DNA of 64,000 nt from Ceratopteris richardii (Eukaryota; Streptophyta; Polypodiopsida; Polypodiales; Pteridaceae): contig CM035412.1 of assembly GCA_020310875.1 (NCBI GenBank), positions 131,770,874-131,834,873 of the forward strand, written 5' to 3'. Below, piece by piece: positions 43,890 to 56,906 of the stretch. The position numbers and the translations under genes were made by a program. Within the stretch, counting starts at the first letter, position 1. Each line of letters starts with the position of its first letter. The notes below the pieces were generated by a model. The model was not told the DNA's origin. It saw nothing but the letters and a program-made list of their open reading frames with translations, and did no database searches.

Positions 43890-44771
43890 CCCATCAACAT
43901 TCTGCCCTTTACCTTTCGCATTCTTTAAATCATAGCAATCTTTCTTCATGTGTCCCTTCATATGACAATAATGGCATTCTATATCCCTTTTCCTTGATTT
44001 ACTTCTACTCTTACTCTGTTGACCATTCTTTTCCTTGTTCTTGCTCTTGCCACATTGTTGATTCTTTCCTTGATAAGAATCATGGACATTATATGCATCT
44101 CCACTCTAAGTGCCAACCATAGATTTTCTATGAATCTCCTCACTCAAGAGTGCTCCACATATGTCATCATAGGCTAGTTTGCCACTAGGTGCACTATTGC
44201 TAATAGCTATGCAAGATGTATCTCATGATGATGGCAAGGTGCATAACAATAAGACTGCTTTCATTTCATTATCTATCTCCATTTTTTGAGTCTATAACAA
44301 GGAGAATATAGCATCAAACTCATTTAGATGAGCAACAACATAATCTGTGTCCATGTGAAGATCATATAATTTTCTCAGCAGATACACTATATTTGAAACT
44401 GTTTATGTTTCATATGTATTGCATAATTTCTTCCAAAGCTCCTCTGCACTTTCACAGTCCAATACTATGTAGTAAGCATTATCTGCCAGGTGGAATCAAA
44501 TGGTGGACCGGGCCACTTCATCGAACTCATACCAATCATTGTCATCCATATCAACAGGATTCTTTGAGATTCCATTTATTGGCTTCCATTGTCTCCTCTG
44601 AATCAACACATCTTTGATATGATTCTTCCATAGAGAAAAAATTACGCCATCAAATTTTTGGATCTCTAAATGGTCTTTGCCTTGAAAGTTATAGCTGCTC
44701 TAGGGAACACTGGCACTAGACCCAAATCCACCATATATGCCTGAGATTTTTTATGCCATGATGATGGAGAA
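43890..44771 (-). pseudogene. copia C gag remnant (minus strand)
   Basis: Reverse translation gives a copia Gag ending with an intact zinc knuckle CHYCHMKGHMKKDC (about 43930-43980). It matches the gag at 62024-62699 (for example KDVLIQRRQWK). It is interrupted upstream by copia B; the last bases before B (44767-44771, gagaa) are B's target duplication. Confidence 0.82.
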
Positions 44772-44999
44772 TGTTGGAGTTAGACATCTGTGGAAGCACG
44801 CGAACAACACAAGGAAGAAGAAGAAGCTTGGAGCACAACACACAATACTGAATGTATTACCACTAGAATGTACAAAGATAATTGGCCCATTAGGGCAATA
44901 GGCATATATACAAGTCGAGGGAAAAAAACTCCTAAAGAGGGAAAAAAGTGCCCCGATGATCCTAGAGTGTTCACACACCACTACCTAAATATATCAACA
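44772..44999 (-). repeat. copia B 3' LTR
   Basis: On the minus strand TGTTGATATATTTAGG to CTAACTCCAACA; the preceding purine tract is aggggagatt. Confidence 0.94.
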
Positions 45000-45072
45000 A
45001 ATCTCCCCTAGGAGTGATGTGGTGAACAAGGAGCTGGCACTCATGTATAAGGAAGTGCCAAGTTATGTGGAA

Positions 45073-48000
45073 TCAATCCACAAAAGGAAGTAAGCCCAAA
45101 GCTTTGTGGAAAGCTTCAAACTTCTCCCTAGGCAGAGCCTTCGTAAAAAGGTCTGCAATCTTCTCCTGCATGGGCACATATGCCAAGCTGATCTCCCCAA
45201 CAGAGAAACTCTCCCTGACATAATGATAATGCACCTCAATGTGCTTAGTGCGAGCATGGAACGCAAGGTTCCTCGCAACTCCAAATGCACTTTGACTGCC
45301 AGTGAAGATGGTGGTGGCAGAAGACTAACCAACACCTAAATCAGTCAGAAGGTGTCTGAGCCACACACACTCAACAGTAGCTGTGAAGACTATCCTATAC
45401 TCAGCCTCACAGCTGGAAGTGGCCACAGTAGGTTGCTTCTTGCTCAACCAAGATATACATGAGCTACAAAGCATGAAGCAAAAACCATGGGGGAACACAC
45501 GAGTATCATAGCAACCAGCCCCATCACTCTCAAAAAAAGCATGCAAATCTGGCAGTAGTGATCCCCCCTTGGGATAAAACAACCCAAGTAGTCGGGTATC
45601 ACTCAAGTAGCGAAAGATGCACTTAACCGCCTGTCAATGCTTGACATCTGGGCACTGCATAAACCTACTCATTTGTCAGAGAGCAAACTAAATATCTAGC
45701 TGAGTAATGCATAAGTAAATCAACCATCCAACAGCCTGCTGATAGAGAACAGCATCAAATGCATCTCCAGCATCATGAAGACTCAATCGTAAACCTGTCT
45801 CCATAGGAGTGGCGATAGGCTTATAGTCGTCAAGGCCAAAACACTACAATATTGTGTCAATATATTTCATTTGACACAAAGCCATTCCACCATCAACTGG
45901 CATAAACTGAATGCTCAAATAGTGATGCAAATGCCCCAAATCATACATCTCAAATAAGGCGTGCAAATCAGCCTTAAAATCATCAATATGTGTGTCATGA
46001 GGACCAATGAGAAGCATGTCATCAACATATACCACAATGATCAAAAGCACATCATTAACATGCTTAACATATAAGGTGCTTTCAGTTGGAATGTTCTCAA
46101 AACCATGTGCAATCAAATAGGCATGTATCTTTTCATACCAAGCATGTGGTGCTTACTTTAAACCATATAATGCCTTCTTTAACCTGCACACCTGGTTTTC
46201 ATGCCCTTTCTACACAAAACCATGAGGCTAAAAAACATACATGTCTTCATGAAATTCACCATTCAGAAATGTTGTTTTAATGTCCAACTAATGTACATTC
46301 CAATCATGATGAGCTCCAAGTGCACAGATGCCACTGTTTTAGTCATTCGGCAAGTAGGTGCAAAGGTTTCATCAAAATCAATGCCTCTTTCCTACGCATA
46401 ACCCTTTGCAACAAGCCTAGCTTTATACATGTCAACTTTTCCATCAAGTTTGCACTTTAGCTTGTATACACACTTAGTGCCAATCGCCTTCTTGCCATGA
46501 GGCAAGTCACATAAAGAAAATGTACCATTTTTCATGATAGCATCATATTCAGATTGCATCGCAACCATCCAATGTTTTGAATTTTGTGCTTCATCAAATG
46601 AAACAGGTTGAGTCTCATCATAGAGACTAGAGGCAACCATAGCATAGCAATTTGATGCAAAGAGGCACTATGAGAGCCTGAAGAGTATGATATGACAGAG
46701 GTGCATCTAATTTTTTGTCACACAAAGTTTGCACCAACCATTTTGGCATAGTTTTTACCTGCTCAATATCACCTCTCTTATCAACAAGTGCATCATGTAA
46801 ATCTGCATCAGAAATGGAATGATCGACATCATCACATGAAACCTATAATTGCTAAGAAGTTGCCTCATTAGGACCAGCACTAGACTGTCCACCTGTAAAA
46901 AGAGGCAGCAAAGTATCATATATGTCTTTGGGGCTAACAGATGTCTCCTTAGTACATGCAAGTAAGGGTTGAACAGCATCTTCCACAAAAACAACACCAC
47001 GGCTAACCAGAATGTGTTTAGTCTATGGATGATATAGATGATAGCCTTTGCTTTCATAATTGTACTCGACAAAAATACATTTTACTGCTTTATCATCTAG
47101 TTTTGTGCGATGTTATTCAGGCACTAATGCATATGCCAAACAATCAAAAACAAACAGATGAGCAACTGATGGCTTGCGACCATGCCAAGCCCCTCATATG
47201 GAGTGATAGACTGCAGCGCTTTAGTGGGACACTTGTTAAGTACATATGTTGCACACATGATATCCTCAAGCCAGAAACTATTTGGTAAAGACTGACTCTT
47301 AACCATACACCTCGCCATCTCCATATGTGATTTGTTCTTCCATTCAGCAACCCCATTCTGTTGAGGTGTATACAGCACTCTACATTGATGTTTTATCCCA
47401 CATTTAGCCAAAAATGCATTAAAGTCAGAAGACATATACCCCCCCCCCCCCCCGATCAGAACGGAGGGCCCATTTTACATGCTGACAGATTTTCAGCCAA
47501 AGCCAGAAACTGTTTGAAGCACATTAACACTTCGGACTTTGCCTTCAATGGATATACCCATGCATGCCTAGGAAAATCATTGATGAAAGTCACGAAGTGA
47601 AGATAGTTCCCAAAAGAAGGTGGCTACATAGGATTACAGACATCACTATGTACAAGCTGCAATTTTTGAGTAGCCCCAACTGAACCATCTTTTGGAAAGG
47701 AGGAACGTTGCATTTTGCCCAAAATACAGCCTTCATAAACATGTTTTCTGAGTGCCTCAAGTTTAGGCAAAGAGGACACCATTTCAAATTTCTATAGGCG
47801 TAGCAAACTAGCAAAATTCATATGACCAAAGCGTGCATGCCAAAGTTTTGCATCTGTCATAGCTTGAGAATCATATACTTCACATGGCAAATCATTTATA
47901 GATCTTTCATAGTCTATGAGCTTATACAGTCCATGACATAAAATGCCAGAAGCAATAATGAAGTTGCCATTTGACAGATCATGAATTGTACATCTGTCAT

Positions 48001-49346
48001 CAACAAATTTCACAACCAAGCCAATCTTGGCTAATGCAGAAACTAATAACAGATTTTTCTTGATCCCTGGGACAAACAAAGCATCTGACAAAGTGAAAGA
48101 ACTACCATCAGCAGTAGTCAAAATGATCTTACCAACTCCCATAATAGGATAAGAGGAGTTGTTGGTGCATGTAATAGTATTCCCTGTAGGGGCAGGCTCG
48201 AGTGAAGAGAAGAAACTGCATTGCAAGGTAATATGTTTGGTCGCCCCACTATCAAAGTACCAAACATGTGAGTCTATTGCAGACATGCAATGCTCATGAG
48301 AAGATGGTTCAAAACTGCAAAGAGTAGTAACCACCCATTCTTCATCTTGCACAAGATTAGCAGACTCTGTTTTTATGTAGAAGCCTCTACAACAACCGTT
48401 CCGGCCTCTTTCTTCTTTGCCTTTTTAGCAGCCAGTTTTGGACAGCTCTTAATGACATGATCATTTGCTTTACAGTATTTGCAAAACAATTTGTGCTTTT
48501 CTGATTTCTTCTCATCTTTTCCTTCCTTCTTCGAATATGTAGCATTTGTAGATTTTTGCTTACTAATAGAAGAGCTCCATTTACCTTTGCCCTTCTGACT
48601 AGCCAGGAAAGCTTGATCTGCAACACGCATGATGGACCTGTTCTGCGTAGACTAATCTTCCTGCAACATAACAGAGACTAACTCCTCAAATGACAAGGCA
48701 TTTGGATTGCCTTTCATCATCAAATGAAGAGTAGAAGCAAAACTTTGATATGAGTCAAGAAGAGCATTCAGAACAGTCTACAAAAGTGAGTTATCTGGTA
48801 TAACTTCATCAGCATAAATCAACTATTCTTTCAAATCCTTGATCTTTGTGAGAAAATTGTCATAGAATCACCTTCACTCATGCGCTCTCTCTCCAATTGT
48901 TTTCGAAGGTAAACAACAAGAGCCTCATTCCTAGCTTCGTACAATGTGGTAAGTCTATCCCAAGCATCCTTAGCTATTCTGCAAGAGCGAATGTGAGGAA
49001 TAATGGCACGTTTGATAGACAAAGCTATCAATGCATATGTGTGAGCATCTCTGCCATCCCAACGAATTTGCTCTATAGTAGGTGCAACAAAAACAGCATC
49101 ACGAACAAGAATCTGCAGAATATCATCATCTTTGACACCATCTCCATCAACTCCAGCACCTGTATTTGCATTACATGTATTCACAGGTGTAATAGGACGT
49201 CTTTCAACACCTTGCACAATATTCCACAGTCCTTTTGTGACCAATACATGACACATCATATAAGCCCACAATGGGTAATCCGTACCATCCAACTTATCCT
49301 CAATAGCCAACATACAAAATACATCACTGCCTTCAGCCATGGCCAC
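45073..49346 (-). pseudogene. copia B gag-pol pseudogene
   Basis: Gag starts near 49340 (MAEGSDVF), with knuckle FCKYCKANDHVIKSC intact (about 48440-48485). Protease FDSGATKH lies near 48250. The integrase runs about 47200-47800, broken by a 15-C run at 47439-47453. RT is at 45844-46640 with YVDDMLLIG intact, and RNase H ends at 45073. TAG stops at 48652-48654, 46392-46394 and 46228-46230 fall at the same codons as in copia A. Otherwise B keeps more catalytic residues than A. Confidence 0.93.
47439..47453. repeat. poly-C run of 15 in copia B integrase
   Basis: The homologous site in copia A (2164-2168) has five G on its sense strand. The expansion shifts the frame at the integrase GGEY motif. 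Confidence 0.85.
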
Positions 49347-49682
49347 TAACTAAAATACCTTGATGCAGAAAAATGATTGTATCCAAAAAAGTTGAACAAA
49401 ACTACCCAAACGAGTTCCGCTAGACTTGTAGCAGACTTCGAGACACTTATACTGGCAAACCGAAACTGGTATATATCTTTGGCACAAAAAGACAAAATAG
49501 TCGACATAAGCGCTATGATAATGCATTCAAAGGCCGAAACAAGCTCAGATCGCGATTTCGGCACCACAAAGCGAAGCAATTTTGATCTCTGAAACAGCTT
49601 GAGTATGCTTACCAAATTTCAGGTGATTCTGAGACTACAACTAGAGAGGTGTAGACAATGCCCTAAATGAAGCGGCCACCTT

Positions 49683-49694
49683 CTCTGATACCAA
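49683..49694 (-). other. copia B primer binding site, tRNA-iMet type
   Basis: On the minus strand TGGTATCAGAGAAGG follows the 5' LTR by a few bases. The first ten bases match the initiator tRNA-Met primer site. Confidence 0.8.
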
Positions 49695-49695
49695 T

Positions 49696-49922
49696 TGTTG
49701 GAGTTAGACGTCTGCGGAAGCATGCGAACAGCACAAAGAAGAAGAAGTTTGGATCACAACACACAATACTAAATGTATACCACTAGAATGTACAAAGATA
49801 AGTAGCCCATTAGGGAAATAGGTGTATATAAAAGTCGGAGGTAAAAAACCTCCTAAAGAGGGAAAAAAGTGCCCCGATGGTCCTAGAGTGTTCACACACA
49901 TCACTACCTAAATATATCAACA
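49696..49922 (-). repeat. copia B 5' LTR
   Basis: Same termini as 44772-44999; flanked outside by the target duplication gagaa. Confidence 0.94.
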
Positions 49923-51540
49923 GAGAATTGACTAGAATGAAAATGGAGTTAGAATAGTCCAAGCACCACTAAGGCTCAAGAAAGGATGACCAAGTATCGA
50001 ATTCTGGGAAAAAATCAACAATCTCCCCAGAAAAGTGGATTAATGAACAGTATCAAAAGGATTATGTGAAAGTGAATGTGATCACATCAATAAGTGTATC
50101 AAGGAGTAAATCAACCACTCTATAGTTGGCAAAACCAAAAAAAAATTGGAAAAAAAAATTCCATAGTCTCCTTCTCAAAATGAGCATATGACCAGTGTCA
50201 AAATCTCATAAAATTGCAAGTACTAACATGGAAACCTACATAGTGAATCATCATCTTGATTGCATATAATCATTTACTTGAAAGAAGCCAACTAGGCTTA
50301 TCAAGCACCTATGAACAACTAGCATACATCTCCTATGCCAAGGTTGGATAAACTCCACCTGCATCACCAAAGAGACCCCAACATCTCGATGTCTCCCAGT
50401 TAAGAAAACCTTGCCATGACCCTCTTTATCAAACATGAAAGGCTTTATGCAAAAAGATATGTCGCTATATCAATGACCACATGGACATACATAAGCGGTA
50501 TCCATAGAAGTGTACATAGTGTGTATGTGCTCAATAAAAGGTTGAATTAATAGCCTAAACACTAGCCGACAACACTTGTAAGTGTTTATCAACTCTGTTC
50601 TTTAGGCTCAAAAAATCTGCATAAAGTTGCATTGGCTACTCCCACCACAACTAAAAACCTTTCAACAAACATGTAGAGTTATTAGTGGGCCTGAAAACAT
50701 AGCCCAAAATATGAATATTCATTGTGACAGAAGTGCAAAAGAACACTCTTTGTGATGTTCTTGAGCCTATGTAATAAGAAAACTATGCATGAAAGTACTC
50801 CAAAAATCACCCCAAAAATGCTTCAAAATAGGCTTTGAAAGCAAAGAATGAAGCTTTGAGAGCCCAAAATATGTTCAAGGTAATGTGAACCTTAGTCTTT
50901 CCCCTTTCTCAAGCACCACAAGAGTGTATCTTAATGGCAAGGGATTATCTGTTAAGTGAGCTTTGGGGAGAACAAACTGGGATGGGTGACCTCCCGACAA
51001 GTATCGAGAACCTTTGTCTTCCTTGATTGTTAAGGTCCTCCCTCGCCTATAGCCAATGGTGACTTTGGTGAATCGGATGACAAGGTATGCCAAGTTCTAT
51101 GCCTTGGCAACCGCCTTAGTCATAAGCCTTGGAGAAAGCCTTGGTTGGGCGGGTAGGTGTTCACTTTTCTTACACAAAAGGAACAAAGCTTTTGCATCGA
51201 AATGCTCTCATACCAGTGAAGTATTTCAATGGTGACACACCACAATGGACTCACCTTCTTGAGATCTCTGTGATGATACTCTTGAAGTAGAAAGCCTAGT
51301 TCCACACACCACACACAGTACTCCGCATAGAAGTTGTACAATACGCAAAAACACACACTACACAAACCACAAACACAAATTTCTTAGGTCATACAAATGT
51401 AGTCGAACTTACAGTCTATGGATGACCAAGCAACTATATGTTTTATTAAAGAACAAATACAAAAATGTCCTATGGCCATTTGGCCTTTCACATGGACACT
51501 AATGGTAACAGAAATGTATATTAAAAAATCTTTAAAACAT
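49923..51540 (-). repeat. copia C leader and LTR-like region (minus strand)
   Basis: On the minus strand it reads towards the gag at 44771. Parts match the plus-strand C' region (49923-50560 with 61430-62020) and the LTR-like fragment at 41190-41550 (with 51110-51540). There are no coding domains. LTR limits are not resolved. Confidence 0.65.
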
Positions 51541-52249
51541 GGGCCCGCTTGGCTACCCCATTTTCTTCTCTAGTGGATGGTGTAGGTTGGATCTTGAATT
51601 GTTGCACCTATGTGTGCATATCTCTTTTGTAAAAAAAATTCTCCTCTTCACCTCTCCTGTTCATATAGGTGCTCAATCACATTGATGTCAAGGGAAAAAT
51701 TCTTGCTAAGAGTGTGAAAATGTGGTTGACTCATGCACCTCTGTTATTGAGTATGTGAATTCGATTTTAGGTTGCAACTCTGAGAAGCTCATTATTGTAA
51801 ATGTGTTCTTTGGAAAAGAAGTGCATGAAGGGATTTGAGACACGCGAAAACAAAAATTTTAAGGAAATTTGATTTGATGTGGAAATTTGATTCTGGAAGA
51901 TCAACTTCGACGACCCATCCAAACATAATGAGGTGAAATAATGAGTATAATCTTGAACAAGATGATGAAAAACCAAAGTCTTTATGGAAGCTTTGTGAAG
52001 AAGGTGATGAAATTACCAAGGTCACCATGAAGGCTCTAATTCCAAATGTGAAGAACCTAGCTTCCACTCCAGCGAGAATGACCTCTGACTCTACTCCCAA
52101 CTTTCGATTATATAGTTTTAAGAAATCATTCAGCTTTAATTATAAATCATTCTTTCCAAGGAGTCTCTTTAGTCATGGAATGCTCTTTTCAAAGTTCACA
52201 CATTCGATCCTCTCCACACTTTTGAGAGATGAATATCCACTATCCTTTA
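51541..52249. other. unassigned sequence
   Basis: Short frames on both strands (up to 102 codons) have no recognisable domain and look like chance frames in old repeat DNA. I see nothing further here. Confidence 0.5.
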
Positions 52250-52392
52250 GCTCTAAAGGTGATCGTTTAAAAAGTGGACCACAATGCCGAGGCTATTTGA
52301 GTCTTTGGGAAAAACCTTGCTCTTGTATCACTTGAACCCAAGAACTCCTCCTTCCCACCCTTGAGACTTAACCACTGGGCTAAGTAGATTAT
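52250..52392 (-). repeat. tRNA-derived SINE-like unit
   Basis: On the minus strand an A box TAGCCCAGTGGTTAAGTC (about 52367-52384) and a B box GGGTTCAAGTG (52329-52339) stand about 30 nt apart, as in a SINE head. The tail is not clear and no target duplication was found. Confidence 0.55.
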
Positions 52393-53020
52393 TCTAACTT
52401 GTCAAGACACGTTATAGCACAATTTAAGGTAGAGTTAAAGAACTCTTAAGACAAGAAAGAAAATCAAACAAAAAAGGATCCAAAACCAAAATTTATCATG
52501 ACACAACAAAAGAATGTAGTGGAATGGCATTCGTGAGGTTGTACTTTACTTGAGGCTCAAAAGACATAAATGATGGTGATTTCTCACCTTGATAGATTTT
52601 CTCAAGAGTTGTACGCTAGACAATGAGAAACAACCCTTGAAATATCCAAAAACAACTTTATTGTCCAAAAAGAAGCAAAGATAACATGTGTATCCCATAC
52701 TTAAATATAGGTGTCATGAGATCATCAAGCACATGGTGATCCATAGAATAAAGCTCTTTCGGTACTAGAAATGATTTTAATGCCCTCGAATGCATATAAT
52801 AGACCTTGGTAGAAGAGCATAAGGATAATAATTAATATTATCTCGTTTCTTTAATCAATCAATGCATCCAACAAGTCAAAAAATTAATATTATCTCTGAT
52901 TCTTTGTTCTTTCTACAGACCATCTACTCCATAGCACATACCACACAATGAAGTGCCCAAGGCTTTGCCTATAGATATCTTGAGAATTGCCACCAGTTGT
53001 CTCATGTCACTCATCACAGG
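52393..53020. other. unassigned AT-rich sequence
   Basis: No ORF with recognisable domains, no tRNA or rRNA signal. I see nothing else in it. Confidence 0.5.
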
Positions 53021-53025
53021 GAACT

Positions 53026-53053
53026 TCCTGTGTGTGTGTGTATGTGTGTGTGT

Positions 53054-53085
<32 letters not shown>

Positions 53086-53086
53086 C
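53026..53086. repeat. microsatellite (TG)n followed by (GA)n
   Basis: About 40 bp of TG with occasional TATG interruptions runs into about 18 bp of GA. A second GA run lies at 53178-53208 and a third near 54025-54050. Confidence 0.92.
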
Positions 53087-53490
53087 CTCGTCGGCAATCA
53101 CAGGCTGCAGTGCGCATTGAATTTCTATGCGAAAACAGCATTGGATTGAATGTTCAATGCTTATAGATGATACCAGGTATATAGAGAGAGAGAGAGAAAG
53201 AGAGAGAGATTATGATTTTTTTGTAATATTTCCGTCATAAATTCTCTCACTTATGTATGACAAAGTTGCGATCGTGCTAGATGTAAACAATGGATTATGG
53301 ACAATTACAAAGGTAATCATGACTCATTAGATGATAGAAAACTAGAGGCAATCTTAATATAATGGAAAAGTACAAGTAATATAGAAGTACAAAGGCTCTG
53401 GAGTAATACAGAAGTACAAAGACTTTGGCAAGTTTGACCTTGGCTGAATCGATAATGGAAAATACATGAGATGGAAAAATATAGATTCCC

Positions 53491-53680
53491 TTTTTTTTTT
53501 TTAGAGTACAATGAATTGGAAAGACACACACACCCCACCTCGTAAGGTAGAGGCACCCATCTTGGGGAACTCATGGACATCCATCTTGGGGAACTCATGG
53601 ATATGTCCATCCAGGATTTGAACTCAGGACTTCCTCCCAGAGATTCAAAGCATCAACCACTAGGCTATGCGGGCTTGGAC
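53491..53680 (-). repeat. tRNA-derived SINE with poly(A) tail
   Basis: On the minus strand: A box TAGCCTAGTGGTTGATGC (53650-53667), B box GAGTTCAAATCC (53614-53625), a body with a tandem repeat of about 25 bp (catcttggggaactcatgga), and an A-rich tail (T run 53491-53502 on the plus strand). Head, body and tail in that order are diagnostic of a Pol III SINE. Flanking target duplications are not evident. Confidence 0.75.
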
Positions 53681-53815
53681 AAAGTATACATATTATGGAA
53701 GCACACAACTTGCAATGGTGAAGACCTTATTTCTCATAGTAGCATGCAATCATGGGCTCAAAAATCTCTGCATCAAGTTCGAGGGATGTCATACCTAACT
53801 GACCTATCCATTGTA

Positions 53816-53958
53816 TATGATTATAGATTTTATATTGCACTTTGCAACGTCCATTAATCTATTTTTACTATTAATTTATAGAGAACCAATCCATCCTATA
53901 ATATGATTATAGATTTTATATTGCACTTTGCAACGTCCATTAATCTATTTTTACTATT
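53816..53958. repeat. tandem duplication, about 84-bp period
   Basis: The block tgattatagattttatattg to tttttactatt occurs at about 53818-53871 and again at 53902-53955, nearly unchanged. Confidence 0.85.
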
Positions 53959-53959
53959 C

Positions 53960-56206
53960 ACAAGAACCATTCACAAGGATTGTCCACATCCGTTTACCCT
54001 TTTATATGGACACTATGGAAACATGAGAGAGAGAGAGAGAAAGAGAAAGAGTACTAATTACAACAATATGGTTGGAAGTGTTTGAGAATATAGATATTAA
54101 ATATAATGTTTAGTTCGGTCCAAGCATTGGCATATGCATTATAGAAAGATACTTGAAACGAGTTAACATATAATATGTTCATCCACATGGCATTATTCAA
54201 TGTATAAAACAAATTTATGCTTTATGCTTCATTTTTTATGCATCTCTCAAGGTAAATTTTTATAGAAATTATCTCAATTCGTTAAATAATTGATATCAGA
54301 AAGTAATTATCATGAATTAGATGATCCCACTATCATCGACATTTGGAAGAGATTTCATCATGTTTTCAAGTTTGGAACAAGTCGGATTAGCAATTAGTTT
54401 TTTAGTGAAAAGTTTGTTTTTTCCTTTTTTTAAAGAATTTCGTAATGGTGTATTTCATTCATTGCATATGTTGACTATATAGGTATATCATTATCCCAAC
54501 GTACACTAATCCAAGTTTCTTTTTTTCTATATGCTAATTAAAAACAGTTAAATATAAACATGAGTATGTGAAGAAACAAGCTTTATTTAGAAGTGATGAT
54601 GATATAGACATAAATGAGATTAAGAATATGCACATTGAACTACTTGATAACAACATCAAAAATGCTTTGCTCGAGGAGAATGTAAATGCATCCATGTATT
54701 ATATGGAAAATGTGTGCAATAATGAGATCTTTTAAGAAGAAAAAGATGATGACGGTGGATGTGGTTGTGGAGAGCCATTTGTGTGTTGGCCCATCATCTT
54801 TTATACATGAACCTTCATAATCGAAAGTGAAGAAGATGAAGATGACAAAATACAAGAATACATTGAAGATAGAACTCCCTTTTTTAGAGCTTGTAGTGGA
54901 TGGAAGTGAAGTGCATATGATATAGATATGGTATGAGAAATATCAAAACAATGGCCCATGGCATAAAAGATATGGTTGTATAAGAATAATGAAACGTGGG
55001 ATAAGGAACCACAATAAATCTATTGAGCAAAACTTGGACGATCAAGATGGTATACTAAAAAGGATTAAGGAAATCACGAACATAATTTTATCCTAATATG
55101 TTTCTTGAGATGTCAATGGATATGAAGCAAATGATTGATATATCTAACAAATAAGAAAGCTCAATGCTTGGATGCCATGAGGAACTTGTCTAAAAGATAA
55201 GTTAAGATATGCCTACTCTCAATGTTGTATATAATGTTGATGCCCTTAAAGCTTTTCCTTTATCTTCTTTGAGGAAAAAATTCCAAACAAAGTATACTCT
55301 TGAATAAACGCTTCAAATGTAAGACATTCAAATGTCCGAAACTTACTTTAAGCAATGAATATTCAAGATTCAGTTCTTACCTACAAATTAAATGTATTCA
55401 AAGTTCCTTTTTGCATATATCTATTGGTAGGTGTTTTATAAAAATTGGATGGTCAAATAAGATTTTTCAGAAATAAAGTGTAGGTATGACTTCTCTTAGC
55501 ACTTCTGTAGAAGTGTGCTTGAATTCTTTGAAGAAGATAATTCTCATTAGAACCTTTGCAAAGAATACCATGTACTTGAAAATCTTCACTCACAATATGC
55601 AAATGTTTCGCTTGAAACATGCAGATGAGAATGGGGAGTAATCATACTATTATATATTCCTCCATGCTAGGAAAAGATAAAAAAAGGCCGTGCATTAGAT
55701 CCCAAGATGGATCTTTGAATACATGCATAGTAATGGCTAAAACTTTTGTGCAATAAGTTATTGAGCGTGTGATTTAAGGGTTTCCTAATGTTATTTTTTA
55801 TTTAATGCTAACAAATTATTTAGCACTACGTACTACCTATGTTAAGAAGATGAAAGTTATAGAAAAATCATTCTATGTCTATCATGTTTTATCTATCATG
55901 CTTTATCAACCATGTTTACTTACTCATGTTGGTGATTATGTAGTCAACATGAATGGATGTGAAGCAGAGATAGAGGAATTATGCTTATATCTCATTATCT
56001 TTTCAAGGGATTTTCCGAAGGAGAGCTCCATATCCCAAGATTGTAGGAAAAGCATTTTTATATTGAAGCGCTTTCAAGGTGAGAGTTCCAAACCCAGGAT
56101 TGAGGAGAAAGGTTCACAAGGAGCTCCAACCGACAAGATTCAGACAGAAAAATTGACATTGAGACATTGTCAACCTGAAAAAAAATGTCACCGATGATGC
56201 ACAAAA
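53960..56206. other. unassigned region with degenerate frames
   Basis: An interrupted reading at about 54560-55000 (plus; KNMHIELLDNN and nearby, with acidic stretches) and an open frame of 130 codons at 55805-56197 (plus) have no domain I recognise. They may be remnants of a transposon or gene. There is no splice pattern I could follow, no tRNA and no rRNA. Confidence 0.4.
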
Positions 56207-56906
56207 GGATGGCATCGTGGAATTAAAGAAGTACAAACAATCTGAGTATAATAATCATTCACACACAGCTGTTTAATATGATGAGCAGAGAACAACATCC
56301 TCTCAGAAACTCAACATGCACAGATAGCCAATAGTTCTAAGAGAGAAGTTAGAACTACAGATCTTCTCAGAACATTTGTTTGAAACAAAAATACCTTATC
56401 ACTTTCCTCTCTTCTCCTTCATGTATATGAGAAAATGATCAACAAAAGAGATTAAGTGATAAGGCATGAACCAGCTTCTTGAGGCAAAGTCAACACATTG
56501 ACAATTTATCTCTGGAGCAACAATAAAATGTTCTTGAAGAAGATCAGGTGAGGCCTTACTGCATACTCTTTCCACATAGTGACATGTCTTCCAAGCTGAT
56601 GGTAGCACGAAGTTGTTATTTTCCGTGTGCGGTGCGCTTACAATGATGAATCACTCAGCAGAACTCACGTGCAGTTGAACTCCAATAACCTGTCCCAGAA
56701 GGAAACAAGTATACAAACAAACAAACAAAAAAAAGAACAGGCAAACAACACAGAGAACATTATCAAGCTATTGAGTTACTTAGTGTGGCTAATTTACAGA
56801 AAAATCACAAGGAACGATTTTCTTTTCAGCTGCTCAAATCTCGAGCAAAGAGAACTCTACATAGTATTATGAGAAAACAATATTTGGTTATTTGTTTTGA
56901 CTGGTG
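56207..56906 (-). other. 3' flank / probable 3' UTR of the DUF760 gene
   Basis: It lies directly downstream of the stop codon at 56907-56909. No canonical AATAAA is seen on the minus strand. A 69-codon minus-strand frame (56399-56608) has no recognisable domain. Confidence 0.4.

Larger units (their letters stand above)
44772..49922 (-). mobile_element. Ty1/copia retrotransposon B, full length, decayed coding
   Basis: A 5151-bp element with LTRs at both ends (228 and 227 bp), tRNA-iMet-type primer site, purine tract and a 5-bp target duplication gagaa (44767-44771 and 49923-49927). It is the same family as copia A, inserted near the gag start of copia C. LTRs have diverged at several positions and gag-pol carries stops, so it is older than the 17.4-kb gypsy element. 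Confidence 0.95.

Noticed and set aside
54560..55000. Transposase gene
   Set aside because: The interrupted frame has no transposase motif or terminal repeats that I can identify.
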